DNA of 64,000 nt from Hydrocarboniphaga sp. (GCF_028291725.1 NZ_JAQGNT010000059.1:1-64000), one strand, 5' to 3'; positions 1 to 9,081 are shown, counted from the first letter of the stretch. The notes: generated by a model not told the origin, from the sequence alone. Numbers and translations: made by a program.

Positions 1-116
1 AGAAAGATCATGCGCTCGATGGCAACGGCCGCCGCCATCGCCAGCACCAGCGCGATCGGGTACATAAACGCGCCGCCACCTTGAAAAAAACGGATGACGT
101 GATTGAAAAACTCCAT
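1..116 (-). CDS. MotA/TolQ/ExbB-type proton channel protein, N-terminal part only
   Basis: Only the first 38 codons are present; the gene leaves the window at its left edge. The start ATG at 116 opens with MEFFNHVIRFFQGGGAFMYP, followed by a hydrophobic stretch rich in Ala/Val and then AIERM. This is the usual start of the MotA/TolQ/ExbB family: a short amphipathic N-terminus, first membrane helix and an 'ERxxxL'-like motif. Family members form the inner-membrane stator that turns proton flow into mechanical work on the envelope, usually with an ExbD/TolR partner, which would lie outside the window. It is the last visible gene of a minus-strand operon of exported TPR proteins. Which subfamily it belongs to cannot be decided from 38 residues. 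Confidence 0.8.
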   Translation of the reverse strand, partial: MEFFNHVIRFFQGGGAFMYPIALVLAMAAAVAIERMIF

Positions 117-157
117 GGAGCTCGCTCTTCTATGTAGTGAATCGTGGGTGAGAGTGA

Positions 158-457
158 CTAGTTGCGATTGACGCCGGCGCGCCGGTACGCGGCGATCGAC
201 GCATCGGTGCGCACCTGGCCTTCGAACTGCGTGGTATCGACCGGCTTCAGCGGCTCGTCGACCAGCGCGGGCGGACGATCGACGTCGCCGGCGGTTTCTT
301 CCTGCCAGGGCATCAGGTACAGGCCGACGGCGGATTCCTGCTCGCCGACGATGTTGCTGCCGGCCGCGGCCTGGGTGTCCACCGAGGGCTTTTCGCCGGG
401 CGCCGCGATCACCGGCGCGGCAATCAGGCCCAGTATCAGCATGGCTGCAAATTTCAT
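158..457 (-). CDS. small exported protein of unknown function in the TPR/ExbB operon
   Basis: This is a 99-residue protein read from the ATG at 457, which overlaps the stop of the upstream TPR lipoprotein gene in an ATGA arrangement. That overlap decides the start over a longer in-frame reading. The N-terminus MKFAAMLILGLIAAPVIAA is a clear Sec signal peptide. The mature part is short, acidic and rich in Pro and Asp, with no motif I recognise. It is probably periplasmic. Translational coupling and position between a TPR lipoprotein and an ExbB/TolQ-type channel suggest it belongs to the same envelope machine. No function can be assigned. Confidence 0.7.
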   Translation of the reverse strand: MKFAAMLILGLIAAPVIAAPGEKPSVDTQAAAGSNIVGEQESAVGLYLMPWQEETAGDVDRPPALVDEPLKPVDTTQFEGQVRTDASIAAYRRAGVNRN

Positions 458-1110
458 TGCGCGTCTCCGGCGGAGGCGGTGCGCTGCGTCGAGCTGGTTT
501 CGAGTTCCTTGATCCACACGCCGACCATCAGGTTGTCGTTGCCGGCGATGCGCTGGTACTCGCGGTATTCCTTGACCGCATCCTGCGGCCGGCGCATCGC
601 GACGTCATACAGAATGCCGAGATTCAGATGGGCGGCGGCGTAGTCGGAACGCGCTGCGAGCGCCTTGCGATACGCGTCTTCCGCCTGCTTGAAGTTGTTG
701 TTCTCGCGATACAGCGAACCCAGCCAGTTCCAGGCCACGGCGTTGTTCGGATTCGCCGCTGCGGCCTTGGCGAAACTCGCCAGCGCCTGATCGCGCTGCT
801 TGCCCTGCGCGTACAGAATGCCGAGTGCCGTCAGCGGGCCCGAATACTCGGGAAAATCGGTTGCCAGGGACTGGAACGCGGCCTGGGCTTCCGTGGGCTG
901 CTTGTCCTTCATCAGCTTCAGGGCGGCGCTGAAACGGCGGTCCGCATCTGCGACATTCTTGGCCGATGGCGCTTTGGCGGGTGCAGGTGTACTGGTGACC
1001 ACTTTCTTTGGAGCGCTGAAGCTGCTGCTGCGAGGTGGCGGGCCATTGGAGCAGGCCGTCATCGCCGCGATCAGCAGCGCGCCGACGCAGGAACTAAAGG
1101 AGCGAGTCAT
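454..1110 (-). CDS. TPR-repeat lipoprotein
   Basis: This is a 218-residue protein read from the ATG at 1110, chosen because a lipoprotein signal follows at once: MTRSFSSCVGALLIAAMTAC, with Cys20 the likely lipidated residue. A Ser/Pro/Ala-rich linker leads to three or four TPR units, visible as repeats of the type 'A..LGILYAQGKQRDQALASFAKAAA', 'AWNWLGSLYRENNNFKQAEDAY' and 'AHLNLGILYD'. TPRs are protein-protein interaction scaffolds, so this is probably a membrane-anchored periplasmic adaptor. It overlaps the upstream 958-aa TPR gene by 17 bp and the downstream small gene by 4 bp, so the operon is tightly coupled. Its partners are unknown. Confidence 0.8.
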   Translation of the reverse strand: MTRSFSSCVGALLIAAMTACSNGPPPRSSSFSAPKKVVTSTPAPAKAPSAKNVADADRRFSAALKLMKDKQPTEAQAAFQSLATDFPEYSGPLTALGILYAQGKQRDQALASFAKAAAANPNNAVAWNWLGSLYRENNNFKQAEDAYRKALAARSDYAAAHLNLGILYDVAMRRPQDAVKEYREYQRIAGNDNLMVGVWIKELETSSTQRTASAGDAQ

Positions 1111-3973
1111 AGATGGTCTCGCGCTGATCGTGCTTGCCGTATTTGGCCGGCGCCAGTTCGACCAGCGCATTGGCGCTGCGGTGTATCCAGTCATTCCAGA
1201 GGCCTTGCTTCATACGGCCCAGATTGGCTTCATAGGTCTCGATCGCTTTTTCTTCGAAGGGGTTGGCCTGCTCTTCGAGCAGCAGCTTGTATTGTTCGAG
1301 CGGTTCGCCTTTGAGGTTGGCCGGTCGCGCGGAATCCAAGATCGCCTTGCCGAAATCGCGGTAGACCGTGCCGAGCTCGTAAGTCGCCGCGGTGGTGACA
1401 TCGGCGTAGCCGTAGCCAGCCGCGCTGGACAGGCTCGCGACCGCCGCATCAGTCGCGGATTTGCGTGCTGCCAGACTCTTCTCTAGCGGCTGCGACAGCG
1501 CCAGCTGCCGCGCCGTCTGTGCCTGACCCCGGCCGATTTCCAGGTTCGCCTGCGCGGCCATCAGCTTGGATGCGTCGTTGCGCGCGCTGCCGGCATTGCG
1601 GTCGGCGACCACGATTTCGCTGAGGTAGCGCTCGTAGCGGGCGGTGTCGTGCAGATCGTCGCGCGCGATATCCGCAAGCCGGCGACGTGCCTGCATCCCG
1701 CGGTCCAGCGATGGTGTGAACGTCGTCAGATAGAACTCGTAGGCCTGCGAACTCATCGCCGGCTGCTTGCTGGTGTCGTACAGCGTGGCGGCCGCCCATG
1801 CGGCCTCGCGCCGCGTATCGACTGTCTCCGATGGGCGACGCGCCACGCGCGTGTACACATCGGCGGCCTGGTGCGGCTTGCTGTCCTTCTCGTAGGCGGA
1901 AGCGAGTCGCTTGTCGACGTCCGCGGCCAGCGCGTGCTGCGGATAGCGGCTGCGGAAATCTTCCAGCGTGGCTTCGGTCGCCGGCCAGTTTTTCAGCTCG
2001 TAGTACGCGGACGCGGCGTCGTAATCGGCATTGACGCGGATCGCGGACTGCGGCGCGACTTTGCCGACCCTGAGGAAACTCGCGGCAGCCGTATTCAGAT
2101 CGCCGGCATCACGCGCCTTCTCGGCCTGCTTGTAGACCGAGGCGGCGAGCTGGTCGACTGCGATGCTGCGCTCCGGCGCATCGGCGGGCATCACTTTGAG
2201 CAATTCGACGTAGGCGGCTTCGGCTTCGGGATATTGCTTCTTCGCGAACTGCGCGTCGGCCACCACGGCCAGGTTTTGCCGACGCAGCTCGTTGCTCAAG
2301 GGCTGCCCGGAGCCGAGCACGCGATTGGCAACCGTGATCGCCTGCTCGTGATCGTTCAAGGCATACAGATCCTGCGAAGCGCGAGTCAGCGTCGTGCTCC
2401 ATTGCGGATGGCTGGCAAACGTGTCGGCGAGCTTCAGGCTCGAGTTGACCGATTCACGCAGCGCCGCATCGTGACCGGCACCCTGGGTTTCCGTGGCGAG
2501 GCGTTGATAGGCCTGCACCGATGCGTAGGCGGCTTCCGGTGCCTTGGCGAAACCGGGGCGGTTATAGGCCGTGTTTGCGTATTGCTGCGCGGCGAGTTGG
2601 GTCTGGCCGCCGTCGTACAGCGCGTCGGCGTACAGCAGATTCAGATCGGCCGCTTTGGGATCGTTCGGGAATAGCTCTAGCGTGCGCTGATACCAGTTGG
2701 CCGCAGTCAGGAAACGCTCGCGACGTTTTGCGGCGTCGCTGATCGGAGTCGATTGCGCGAATGCCTGATAGTGGTGCGCGATGTCGTCCATATGAGTGCG
2801 CACCTGTGCCAGAATTTCCGGCCTCGGTGCGCTGCTCCCTGCGCTGCTCCAATAGGGACTGCCCGGCGCGTAACGCGTGGCATAGGTTTCTTTTGCCTGC
2901 AGCACCAGGTCGTTGAAGCCGCCTTGCTTGTACGCGGCGATGACCTGGGCCTGAAAGTCCGGTGCGCGCTCGCTGCCCGGGTGGCGTTCGACGAACGCGG
3001 TGTAGACACCGGCTGCATCGGTGTAACGCTGCTTCTCGAGCAGGCGATTGCCGACTGAGTTGTACAGCAGCGTTGAATAGCGTGGCTCGCCGGACTTGGC
3101 GAAATAGTCGTTCAGCGCGGGACCGCCGCCCAGCGCGGCGAACGACAGGCTGGCAACGCGCAGCGAATCCTGCGCGACTTCGACCCGGCGCCTCGAGACG
3201 CCGTCGAACGCGTGTGCCGGATCGGCGATATCACCCTGCGGCAGTTCGCGGTCGAGAATGCCGAGGAACACCGGCAGCGCCTGCGGATAATGCCCCTGCT
3301 GGTAGATAGCCCAGCCGTACTTGTATTCGGCCGGCTGGAAATACGGCGTGTCGCTGCCGAGATTCAGTACCGTGCGGTAATTGGATTCAGCCTCGGCGTA
3401 ACGCTCTCGCGAATACAGCAGTTCGGCGACGCGGAACACGCCGTCCCCGGTCATCGCCGAATGCGGATAGCGCCGGCCGAGATCCTGCAGCTGAGCGATC
3501 GAGTTGTCGGTCTCGTTGACCAGCTGATACGCCCGCGCCAGCTGATACAGGGTGCGATCGTTGCCCGGATCGTTCGGCGATTCCTTCAGCAACTGGTTAT
3601 AGATCGCGATCGCGCGGCGCACTTCGCGCGCGTCGAACTCGCCGCCGTCGGCGCGCTGGACCCGCAGATAGGCGGTGCGGCGCATCGCTTCGGCGCGCAG
3701 CTCGGGATCTACGTTCGGCAGCTCGAGAATGCGGTCGTAGTGGGTGATGGCGGCCGGGATGTCGGTTGGCACCGCGTCCGACATCTCGATGCGCAGAATG
3801 CTCGGCGTCTTCACGATCGCCCAGCCGTTCTGCTTCAGGCCATTGTCTTCGGCGACCGAGCCGACGGTCGACGCGTCGTCGCGAGCCGCGGTGGCGACAC
3901 CGGCGACCGACAGCGTCAGCACTGCCAGCAGCAACCGAGACAGGCGAGAAACTCTCATCGTGCGCGGCTTCAT
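1094..3973 (-). CDS. large exported TPR protein
   Basis: This is a 959-residue protein. A Sec signal peptide is visible in the first 30 residues (LLLAVLTLSVAGVATAA). The rest is almost entirely helical TPR/TPR-like repeats, with recurring 'A...Y..LL...P..' and 'A.Y.LA.AY....' patterns, for example NQLLKESPNDPGNDRTLYQL and EAAYVELLKVMP. It resembles the long TPR proteins found next to ExbB/TolQ-type motors in gammaproteobacterial and myxobacterial envelope systems. It overlaps the upstream gene by ATGA (3970-3973) and the downstream lipoprotein by 17 bp. A role as a periplasmic scaffold of an energised envelope complex is inference from context. The start could alternatively be the Met at residue 6. 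Confidence 0.8.
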   Translation of the reverse strand: MKPRTMRVSRLSRLLLAVLTLSVAGVATAARDDASTVGSVAEDNGLKQNGWAIVKTPSILRIEMSDAVPTDIPAAITHYDRILELPNVDPELRAEAMRRTAYLRVQRADGGEFDAREVRRAIAIYNQLLKESPNDPGNDRTLYQLARAYQLVNETDNSIAQLQDLGRRYPHSAMTGDGVFRVAELLYSRERYAEAESNYRTVLNLGSDTPYFQPAEYKYGWAIYQQGHYPQALPVFLGILDRELPQGDIADPAHAFDGVSRRRVEVAQDSLRVASLSFAALGGGPALNDYFAKSGEPRYSTLLYNSVGNRLLEKQRYTDAAGVYTAFVERHPGSERAPDFQAQVIAAYKQGGFNDLVLQAKETYATRYAPGSPYWSSAGSSAPRPEILAQVRTHMDDIAHHYQAFAQSTPISDAAKRRERFLTAANWYQRTLELFPNDPKAADLNLLYADALYDGGQTQLAAQQYANTAYNRPGFAKAPEAAYASVQAYQRLATETQGAGHDAALRESVNSSLKLADTFASHPQWSTTLTRASQDLYALNDHEQAITVANRVLGSGQPLSNELRRQNLAVVADAQFAKKQYPEAEAAYVELLKVMPADAPERSIAVDQLAASVYKQAEKARDAGDLNTAAASFLRVGKVAPQSAIRVNADYDAASAYYELKNWPATEATLEDFRSRYPQHALAADVDKRLASAYEKDSKPHQAADVYTRVARRPSETVDTRREAAWAAATLYDTSKQPAMSSQAYEFYLTTFTPSLDRGMQARRRLADIARDDLHDTARYERYLSEIVVADRNAGSARNDASKLMAAQANLEIGRGQAQTARQLALSQPLEKSLAARKSATDAAVASLSSAAGYGYADVTTAATYELGTVYRDFGKAILDSARPANLKGEPLEQYKLLLEEQANPFEEKAIETYEANLGRMKQGLWNDWIHRSANALVELAPAKYGKHDQRETIYDSLL

Positions 3974-5793
3974 TTCGATGACTTGCCGGCTGGCAGCGTG
4001 TTGCCGATCGCGTTCGGTGGCCGATCGTTGAAGCGCGCCATCGCAAAATGCGCTTCCACCAGATACTTCTCGGTCTGCTTCTTCAGTGTCTGCACCTGGT
4101 CGGCTGCGATCATTGCCAGCAGCTGACGCTGGGATGAGGCAAGGCTTGCAAGTTTTGGACGAAGTGCGTTGATGCGCGAGTTCAACGCCGGATCGGAATC
4201 ACCAAGCTGCACGCCGCGCCGCACCAGCAGGCGGTCGAGTTCATAAAGGCGATGGCAGCTCTGCAGTTGAGCGCGGAAGGCGTCGTTCTCGAACAGACGC
4301 TCGATGTAGAAGTTGTCGGGCGCGTTCGGCGGTGCCGTCAGCCACCAGCGCGGCTCCGGCAGCGCCGCGAACCACCAGGCCCAGCCGTTACCGGGCTCTT
4401 CGTCGCGGTCGACCACCTGCTGCGCCATGACGCCGCTGTTGATGTGCACCAGCGCCGCTTCCAGATGGCTGCGAGTGTGTTCGAGCTGATCGATTGCGCG
4501 CTGCGTGTAGGCCTGCGCCTGCTTGTGTGCGCCCAGGTGATCGAGCGCATACGGGATTGCCAGGCTGCCTTCCTGCACGGCGGCTTCGGTCGGGTCGCGG
4601 CCGATCAGCTCGGTCCATGGCACCAGCGCGCGGCGCAGATCGTCGGCCTGCTTGTCGTCGGCGACCACCCAGGATGACGAGAACGGCGAAGGGCTGGTGC
4701 CGATCGAGGTCTTGACCGTGCTTGCGACGGTTTGCGGCACTCTCTGCGCGCCGGCGCCTTTGGCGGGTACCAGCTGTGCCCAGCCCAGGCCGAGCAAGGC
4801 CAGCTCAGAATACGGGCCGGGGCTGCGCACGCGGCGAAAGGCGGCGTCGGCGGCCTCGCCCTGCTGGTCGTCCAGCAGCTGGAAGCCCAGGGCGGCGTTC
4901 GCCTTGTCGCGCAGCGCCAGCGCTTCGGGATCGGTGGTCTTGGTGTCCTTGCCGATGCGGTCCAGCGCGGTGATGTCGCCCGATGCGGATGCGGCCTGAT
5001 ATTCGCCGATGATCGCCGACGTGCCCTGCCGTGCCGGCGCTATGGGGGAGCGCAGTTCGGCCATCGCCCGGGCGAATCGCTGGCCGAATTCCGCCGGCAG
5101 GCTGCCGCCGCTGCGCTGTTGCAGCGCCAGCAGGTCGCCGGCCGCCGTCAGCTCGCGGCCGGTTGCCAGCAACAGGTCGATCGAATGCAGCTCGGCGTCA
5201 TCCAGGCCGCCGGCCGGCGGTATCCACTGGCGCAGGTTGACGGCCGGTGCGCGAGCCCAGCTCTGTGCGACCAGGCTGACTTCCACCGCACTGGCTCCGG
5301 CGGGCTGCTCGAAATTCTGGTTGACGCGCGACCGCAGGCGCGGCGTGCCGGGGCGGTCTTCCGGATAGCGCGCGATGTACTCGGCGTACAGCGTATGGCG
5401 GCCTGGCGCGATGGGCACATCGGCAAGCCGTTGCACGGCGTCGGTCTGCAGAGCAATACCTTCCGCCTCGCCATAGGTGTAGCGGATCGGCTTGGTGGCA
5501 TCGACCTGCAGCGTGATCTGCAACAACTGGAGGCGCGGCTGCTTGTTGTCAATGTAGAACGTGGTGTGCGACGAGCTGCCGGCCGGCCGCGCCACATCGA
5601 GCCTTGCGCGCACACTCTGGTCGACCGACAGCACGTCGGCGATCAGATCGGCCGGTATCTCCATCGGCGTGGCGGTCGGCGCGGCGCTGGTCTGGGCAAG
5701 ACTGACAGGCGTCGCGAAAGCGGCAGCGAGGGCCGACGCGGCTAAACCGCAGCCACGTGCCAAATTGATATGGGTGTTGTGCTTAACGCGCAT
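3970..5793 (-). CDS. exported protein of unknown function, first gene of the TPR/ExbB operon
   Basis: This is a 607-residue protein. Its N-terminus is basic, then hydrophobic, and ends in FATPVSLAQ, a plausible signal peptide of about 34 residues. Residues about 75-190 look like a beta-rich domain ('TFYIDNKQPRLQLLQITLQV', 'PIAPGRHTLYAEYIARYPED'). The remainder is helical and TPR-like, with Ala/Leu-rich stretches. I do not recognise a named family. It is the promoter-proximal gene of the minus-strand run that ends in the proton-channel gene and shares a 4-bp overlap with the next gene. It probably supplies a periplasmic part of the same complex. Confidence 0.7.
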   Translation of the reverse strand: MRVKHNTHINLARGCGLAASALAAAFATPVSLAQTSAAPTATPMEIPADLIADVLSVDQSVRARLDVARPAGSSSHTTFYIDNKQPRLQLLQITLQVDATKPIRYTYGEAEGIALQTDAVQRLADVPIAPGRHTLYAEYIARYPEDRPGTPRLRSRVNQNFEQPAGASAVEVSLVAQSWARAPAVNLRQWIPPAGGLDDAELHSIDLLLATGRELTAAGDLLALQQRSGGSLPAEFGQRFARAMAELRSPIAPARQGTSAIIGEYQAASASGDITALDRIGKDTKTTDPEALALRDKANAALGFQLLDDQQGEAADAAFRRVRSPGPYSELALLGLGWAQLVPAKGAGAQRVPQTVASTVKTSIGTSPSPFSSSWVVADDKQADDLRRALVPWTELIGRDPTEAAVQEGSLAIPYALDHLGAHKQAQAYTQRAIDQLEHTRSHLEAALVHINSGVMAQQVVDRDEEPGNGWAWWFAALPEPRWWLTAPPNAPDNFYIERLFENDAFRAQLQSCHRLYELDRLLVRRGVQLGDSDPALNSRINALRPKLASLASSQRQLLAMIAADQVQTLKKQTEKYLVEAHFAMARFNDRPPNAIGNTLPAGKSSK

Positions 5794-6259
5794 TGGACAG
5801 CTGTGGCCGATGGTCCCGAATGTCGAACGAGCCTGTGGCTCGAATCTCCCGTGATTGCGCCTGGGCGAAGCACGGATGGATGACTTCCTGAGGACCCTCG
5901 TTGGTCCGATTCAAACCGAGCCAGCTAACAACCAGACTGGGATGACAAGTCTGCATCGAGCAACCATCGTGCCATTCAGCCTGAACGGAACTGCGGCCGG
6001 GCGTATGCAGGCTCTTGAAATGGCATGTTGTTTGCTGCCCCAACATGAGCCATGATTCATGGCGTCGCGGTAGCCGAAAGGCCGTCGCGGGACCAACGGC
6101 GGTCCAATCTGGCAACGACGTCCACCCTACGTCTCGACATTAAGTTCGAGGTGGCGGTGGATTTTTTTTGTCTTTCGGGGAGCCGATGATCCGGTACAGA
6201 GACAACCAAAACCAGCCACACACAGCTTCAACAATAAACAAGAGAGAAGGGACCTCAGC
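5794..6259. other. divergent intergenic region, 466 bp
   Basis: This gap separates the divergently read TPR operon and the ompA-like gene, so it should hold promoters for both. Small reading frames here have no recognisable start signals or coding character. The stretch before the ompA-like start is A-rich (AATAAACAAGAGAGAAGGGACCTCAGC), with AGAGAAGGGA as the likely ribosome binding site. A run of eight T at about 6163-6170 follows a GC-rich segment but lacks a strong hairpin. No repeat or RNA gene is evident. Confidence 0.5.
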
Positions 6260-7660
6260 ATGAAAACATTCCGCCTCGCATTGATTCCACTGGTGATCGC
6301 ATCCGCGTATAGCCCCGCTTACGCGCTGGATGACGACCGCATCTACGTGGCTCCGATGTTCTCGTATGCGTTGTCCGACAATGACCGACAGGCCGACGAC
6401 GGCCTCGGCGGTACTCTGGGTGTCGGCGTCATGCTGACCGACACGGTCTCGTTTGAACTACGTGGCACCTATCTGAAGTACGGCGATCCCGACTCCGACA
6501 CCGGCTCGAAGAAGAGCAACTATTTCGGCGGCGCCGGCATCAACTTCTATCTGGCTCCGAGTGGCAGTGGCCCCTATATCCACGGCGACGTGATGGCCGG
6601 CACCGGCACCGCGTTCAACGCCGGCCTCGGTTGGGACTTCGCGTTCAGCCCGGGCGGCTGGGGTATCCGCGCCGAAGCGCTGTACCACGTGCAGAAAACC
6701 GACAGCAACACCGAGCGTGATTTCAACGAGCCGCTGTTCAACCTCGGCCTGCGCATCCCGTTCGGTGCGCCGCCGGTAGCGCCGCCGCCGCCGCCGCCGC
6801 CCGTGCAGGTCGTGCCGCCGCCGCCGCCCCCGCCGCCGCAGTGCAGCGACGGCATCGACAACGATGGCGATGGCCAGATCGACTACCCGGCTGACAAGGG
6901 TTGCACCGACGCCAACGACAACGACGAATACAATCCGATCTGCAAGGCCCCGGATCCGGGCCAGCCGATGACGCTGGAAGGCTGCGGCGTGGGTGACACC
7001 ATCGTGCTGCAGGGCGTGACCTTCGAGTTCGACAAGTCGCGGCTCACGCCGAACGCCAAGGTGATCCTCGACGGCGTCGGTACTGCACTCGACAGCCGTC
7101 CGGACATCAAAGTCGAGATCGGTGGTCACACCGATTCCAAGGGCTCTGACGAGTACAACCTGAAGCTGTCCGATCGTCGTGCCGCCTCGGTCAAGACCTA
7201 TCTGGAATCCAAGGGTGTCGCCGCGTCCCGGATGACTTCGCACGGTTACGGTGAAGCGATCCCGGTCGCCGACAACGCCACCGACGAAGGCCGCGAGCTG
7301 AATCGCCGAGTCGAGCTGAAGGTCACCGAGTCCAGTGGTGCGGTCACGATTGCCCCGACGGTTCGTACCGCCGAGAACGCCGCGCCGTTGCCGGCGGAGT
7401 CCGCGCCGGCCCCGGCCGCCGCCGCTTCCGTGACGATCAAGGACTTCGCCTTCTCGCCGTCGACGCTGACGGTTCCGGTCGGCACGACGGTGACCTGGAC
7501 CAATGCCGACGGCTCCAACCACTTCGTGGCATTCCCGGATCAGAAGAGCGATCGTCTGAAGATGGGCGCGACGTATAGCCGGACGTTCTCGTCGCCCGGC
7601 GTCTACGAGTACGCCTGCATCCTGCACCCGGAGATGAAGGGCACGGTGGTGGTGCAGTAG
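6260..7660 (+). CDS. OmpA-family outer-membrane protein with a C-terminal cupredoxin domain
   Basis: This 466-residue protein has five visible parts. Residues 1-22 are a signal peptide (cleavage after AYA). About 23-168 is an OmpA-type beta-barrel with alternating hydrophobic strands. About 169-194 is a polyproline linker. About 195-230 is an Asp-rich, Cys-containing segment (DGIDNDGDGQIDYP, DANDNDEYNPIC) like thrombospondin-type-3 calcium loops. About 250-355 is an OmpA C-terminal peptidoglycan-binding domain (GVTFEFDKS, GHTDSKGSDEYN, LSDRRA, ELNRRVEL). Residues 389-466 then form a plastocyanin-like fold with a complete type 1 copper ligand set: His421, Cys453, His456 and Met459 (CILHPEM). 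OmpA proteins tie the outer membrane to the wall; the cupredoxin tail is unusual and suggests copper binding or electron transfer in the periplasm. The gene is monocistronic and followed by a strong terminator. Confidence 0.93.
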   Translation: MKTFRLALIPLVIASAYSPAYALDDDRIYVAPMFSYALSDNDRQADDGLGGTLGVGVMLTDTVSFELRGTYLKYGDPDSDTGSKKSNYFGGAGINFYLAPSGSGPYIHGDVMAGTGTAFNAGLGWDFAFSPGGWGIRAEALYHVQKTDSNTERDFNEPLFNLGLRIPFGAPPVAPPPPPPPVQVVPPPPPPPPQCSDGIDNDGDGQIDYPADKGCTDANDNDEYNPICKAPDPGQPMTLEGCGVGDTIVLQGVTFEFDKSRLTPNAKVILDGVGTALDSRPDIKVEIGGHTDSKGSDEYNLKLSDRRAASVKTYLESKGVAASRMTSHGYGEAIPVADNATDEGRELNRRVELKVTESSGAVTIAPTVRTAENAAPLPAESAPAPAAAASVTIKDFAFSPSTLTVPVGTTVTWTNADGSNHFVAFPDQKSDRLKMGATYSRTFSSPGVYEYACILHPEMKGTVVVQ

Positions 7661-7700
7661 GTTTCAGCGCTTGAGCTAGCGCAGTAGCAGACGTACGAAA

Positions 7701-7729
7701 CCCGCCGGCTGAAAAGCCGGCGGGTTTTT
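7701..7729 (+). terminator. intrinsic terminator of the ompA-cupredoxin gene
   Basis: CCCGCCGGCT (7701-7710) pairs perfectly with AGCCGGCGGG (7715-7724) around a GAAA tetraloop and is followed by TTTTT. It lies 40 bp after the stop codon at 7660. Confidence 0.93.
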
Positions 7730-7746
7730 GTTGGCCCGGGGGTTGC

Positions 7747-7813
7747 GTAGGGTGGGTCGTGACTCGCCGCTTTGACCTCGGATACAAGAACGGCGGGTCC
7801 CGACCCGCCCTAC
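7747..7813. repeat. REP-type palindrome, GTAGGGTGGG variety
   Basis: The arms 7747-7769 (starting GTAGGGTGGGTCGTGAC) and 7791-7813 (ending CCCGACCCGCCCTAC) are inverted copies matching at about 20 of 23 positions around a 21-bp centre. Both outer ends read GTAG, the hallmark of REP elements mobilised by RAYT transposases. It lies between two terminators in the convergent gap between the ompA-like gene and nasS. Confidence 0.75.
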
Positions 7814-7814
7814 G

Positions 7815-7842
7815 AAAAAGGCCGCTTTCGCGGCCTTTTTTT
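7815..7842. terminator. bidirectional hairpin terminator
   Basis: AAAAAGGCCGC - TTTC - GCGGCCTTTTTTT forms a perfect GC stem extended by an A-tract on one side and a T-tract on the other, so it can end transcription from both directions. It separates the plus-strand ompA-like gene from the minus-strand nasS. Confidence 0.85.
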
Positions 7843-7917
7843 ATCTCGGAGATTTGTTCGCAGAAAAACAGCTACGTAAAAACAACTACGTGGTGAAGAT
7901 TTTTACCGCGCCCGCGA

Positions 7918-9081
7918 TCAGTTCGGATCGTAAGTGGCACCGTCGAAGAAACGATCGGAGCCAACCTCGATGACGTGCTCCGGCGGCAAGGTGCGCGGCA
8001 TCGAATGATGGCCTTCGGACTTGATGTCGGACGACGGATAAGCTTGCCCAAGCCTGGCTGCAGCCGCGCGATACAGGTCAGGACGATAGCAGGCGTCGGC
8101 GATCGCGCGCGCATCGACATTGGCGGGCAGCTGGTTCCAGCGGCGCATCTGGCTGATGAACCACATTGCGTGCGAAACCCAGGGGAAAGTCGCAGCGCCG
8201 GCGTGAAACACCAAGCCGGCATTTTCAGGCTTGGAGGGAAGATCGACCAACAGCGATTCGTGCACGGTTTCGGGTGTTGCCTCCAGGTAATGGCCTTCGA
8301 CAACCAGGCGCGCAGCCTCGGCGCGATGTTCGGGTTTATCGAGCCAGCGCGCGGTTTCGATCAGCGCCGCGATCAGCGCAAGATGGGTTTCAGGATGAGC
8401 TTCGGCCCAGGCGCGTGTCACACCCAGCACTTTTTCCGGGCTGTTGTTCCAGATCTGGTACTTGTTGACGACGACGCGGCCGATGCCGGCGGCTTGAGCA
8501 ACCGCGCCCCAGGGTGCGCCGACGCAGAAACCGTCGATGCTGCCGTCGCGCAACGCGCTGACCATCTGCGGCGGCGGAATCACCACCAGTTGCAGATCGC
8601 GATCGGGGTCGATATCGCAGCCGGCGAGCCAGTAACGCAGCTCGTAATAGTGCGGAGAAAACGGGAAGACGTGGGCAAAGACTCGCGGCGGCGCACCGGC
8701 AGCACGGTCGGCATCGAGCACGCGTTTGAGACGCTCGCCGACCGATCGCGGACTCAGTTCGTCGAGTTGCAGGCGCCAGTACAGCGACTGCGAAACCGCG
8801 ATGGCGTTGCCATTCAGGTTCAGCGACAGCGCAGTCAGCATCGGTACACCGACACCGTCCACGCCGGCCGTCGCCGCGATCGGCATCGGCGCCAGCATAT
8901 GGGCCGCGTCGAGCAGACCGGCGGCGACCTTGTCGCGGATGCTCGCCCAGGAAGCTTCTATTGACAGCGTGACGTCGAGACCGTGTGCTTCAAAGAAACC
9001 TTTTTCTTTGGCAATGATCAGCGGCGCCGCGTCGATCAGCGGAACCAGCCCCAATTTGATGTTGTTCTTTTCGAGTGCCAT
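7918..9081 (-). CDS. nasS: nitrate sensor protein, NrtA/NasS-like
   Basis: This 387-residue protein has the fold of the nitrate/bicarbonate-binding NrtA/CmpA family (LGLVPLIDAAPLIIAKEKGFF, DGFCVGAPWG, GVTRAWAEAHP). It has no signal peptide or lipobox, so it should be cytoplasmic, as NasS is. In known systems NasS binds the ANTAR antiterminator NasT when nitrate is absent and releases it when nitrate or nitrite binds, allowing read-through into nitrate-assimilation genes. The gene lies 6 bp after nasT, which supports the NasS reading over a transporter subunit. No permease or ATPase gene is adjacent. The gene order (nasT first) is the reverse of the common nasS-nasT order. Confidence 0.87.
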   Translation of the reverse strand: MALEKNNIKLGLVPLIDAAPLIIAKEKGFFEAHGLDVTLSIEASWASIRDKVAAGLLDAAHMLAPMPIAATAGVDGVGVPMLTALSLNLNGNAIAVSQSLYWRLQLDELSPRSVGERLKRVLDADRAAGAPPRVFAHVFPFSPHYYELRYWLAGCDIDPDRDLQLVVIPPPQMVSALRDGSIDGFCVGAPWGAVAQAAGIGRVVVNKYQIWNNSPEKVLGVTRAWAEAHPETHLALIAALIETARWLDKPEHRAEAARLVVEGHYLEATPETVHESLLVDLPSKPENAGLVFHAGAATFPWVSHAMWFISQMRRWNQLPANVDARAIADACYRPDLYRAAAARLGQAYPSSDIKSEGHHSMPRTLPPEHVIEVGSDRFFDGATYDPN

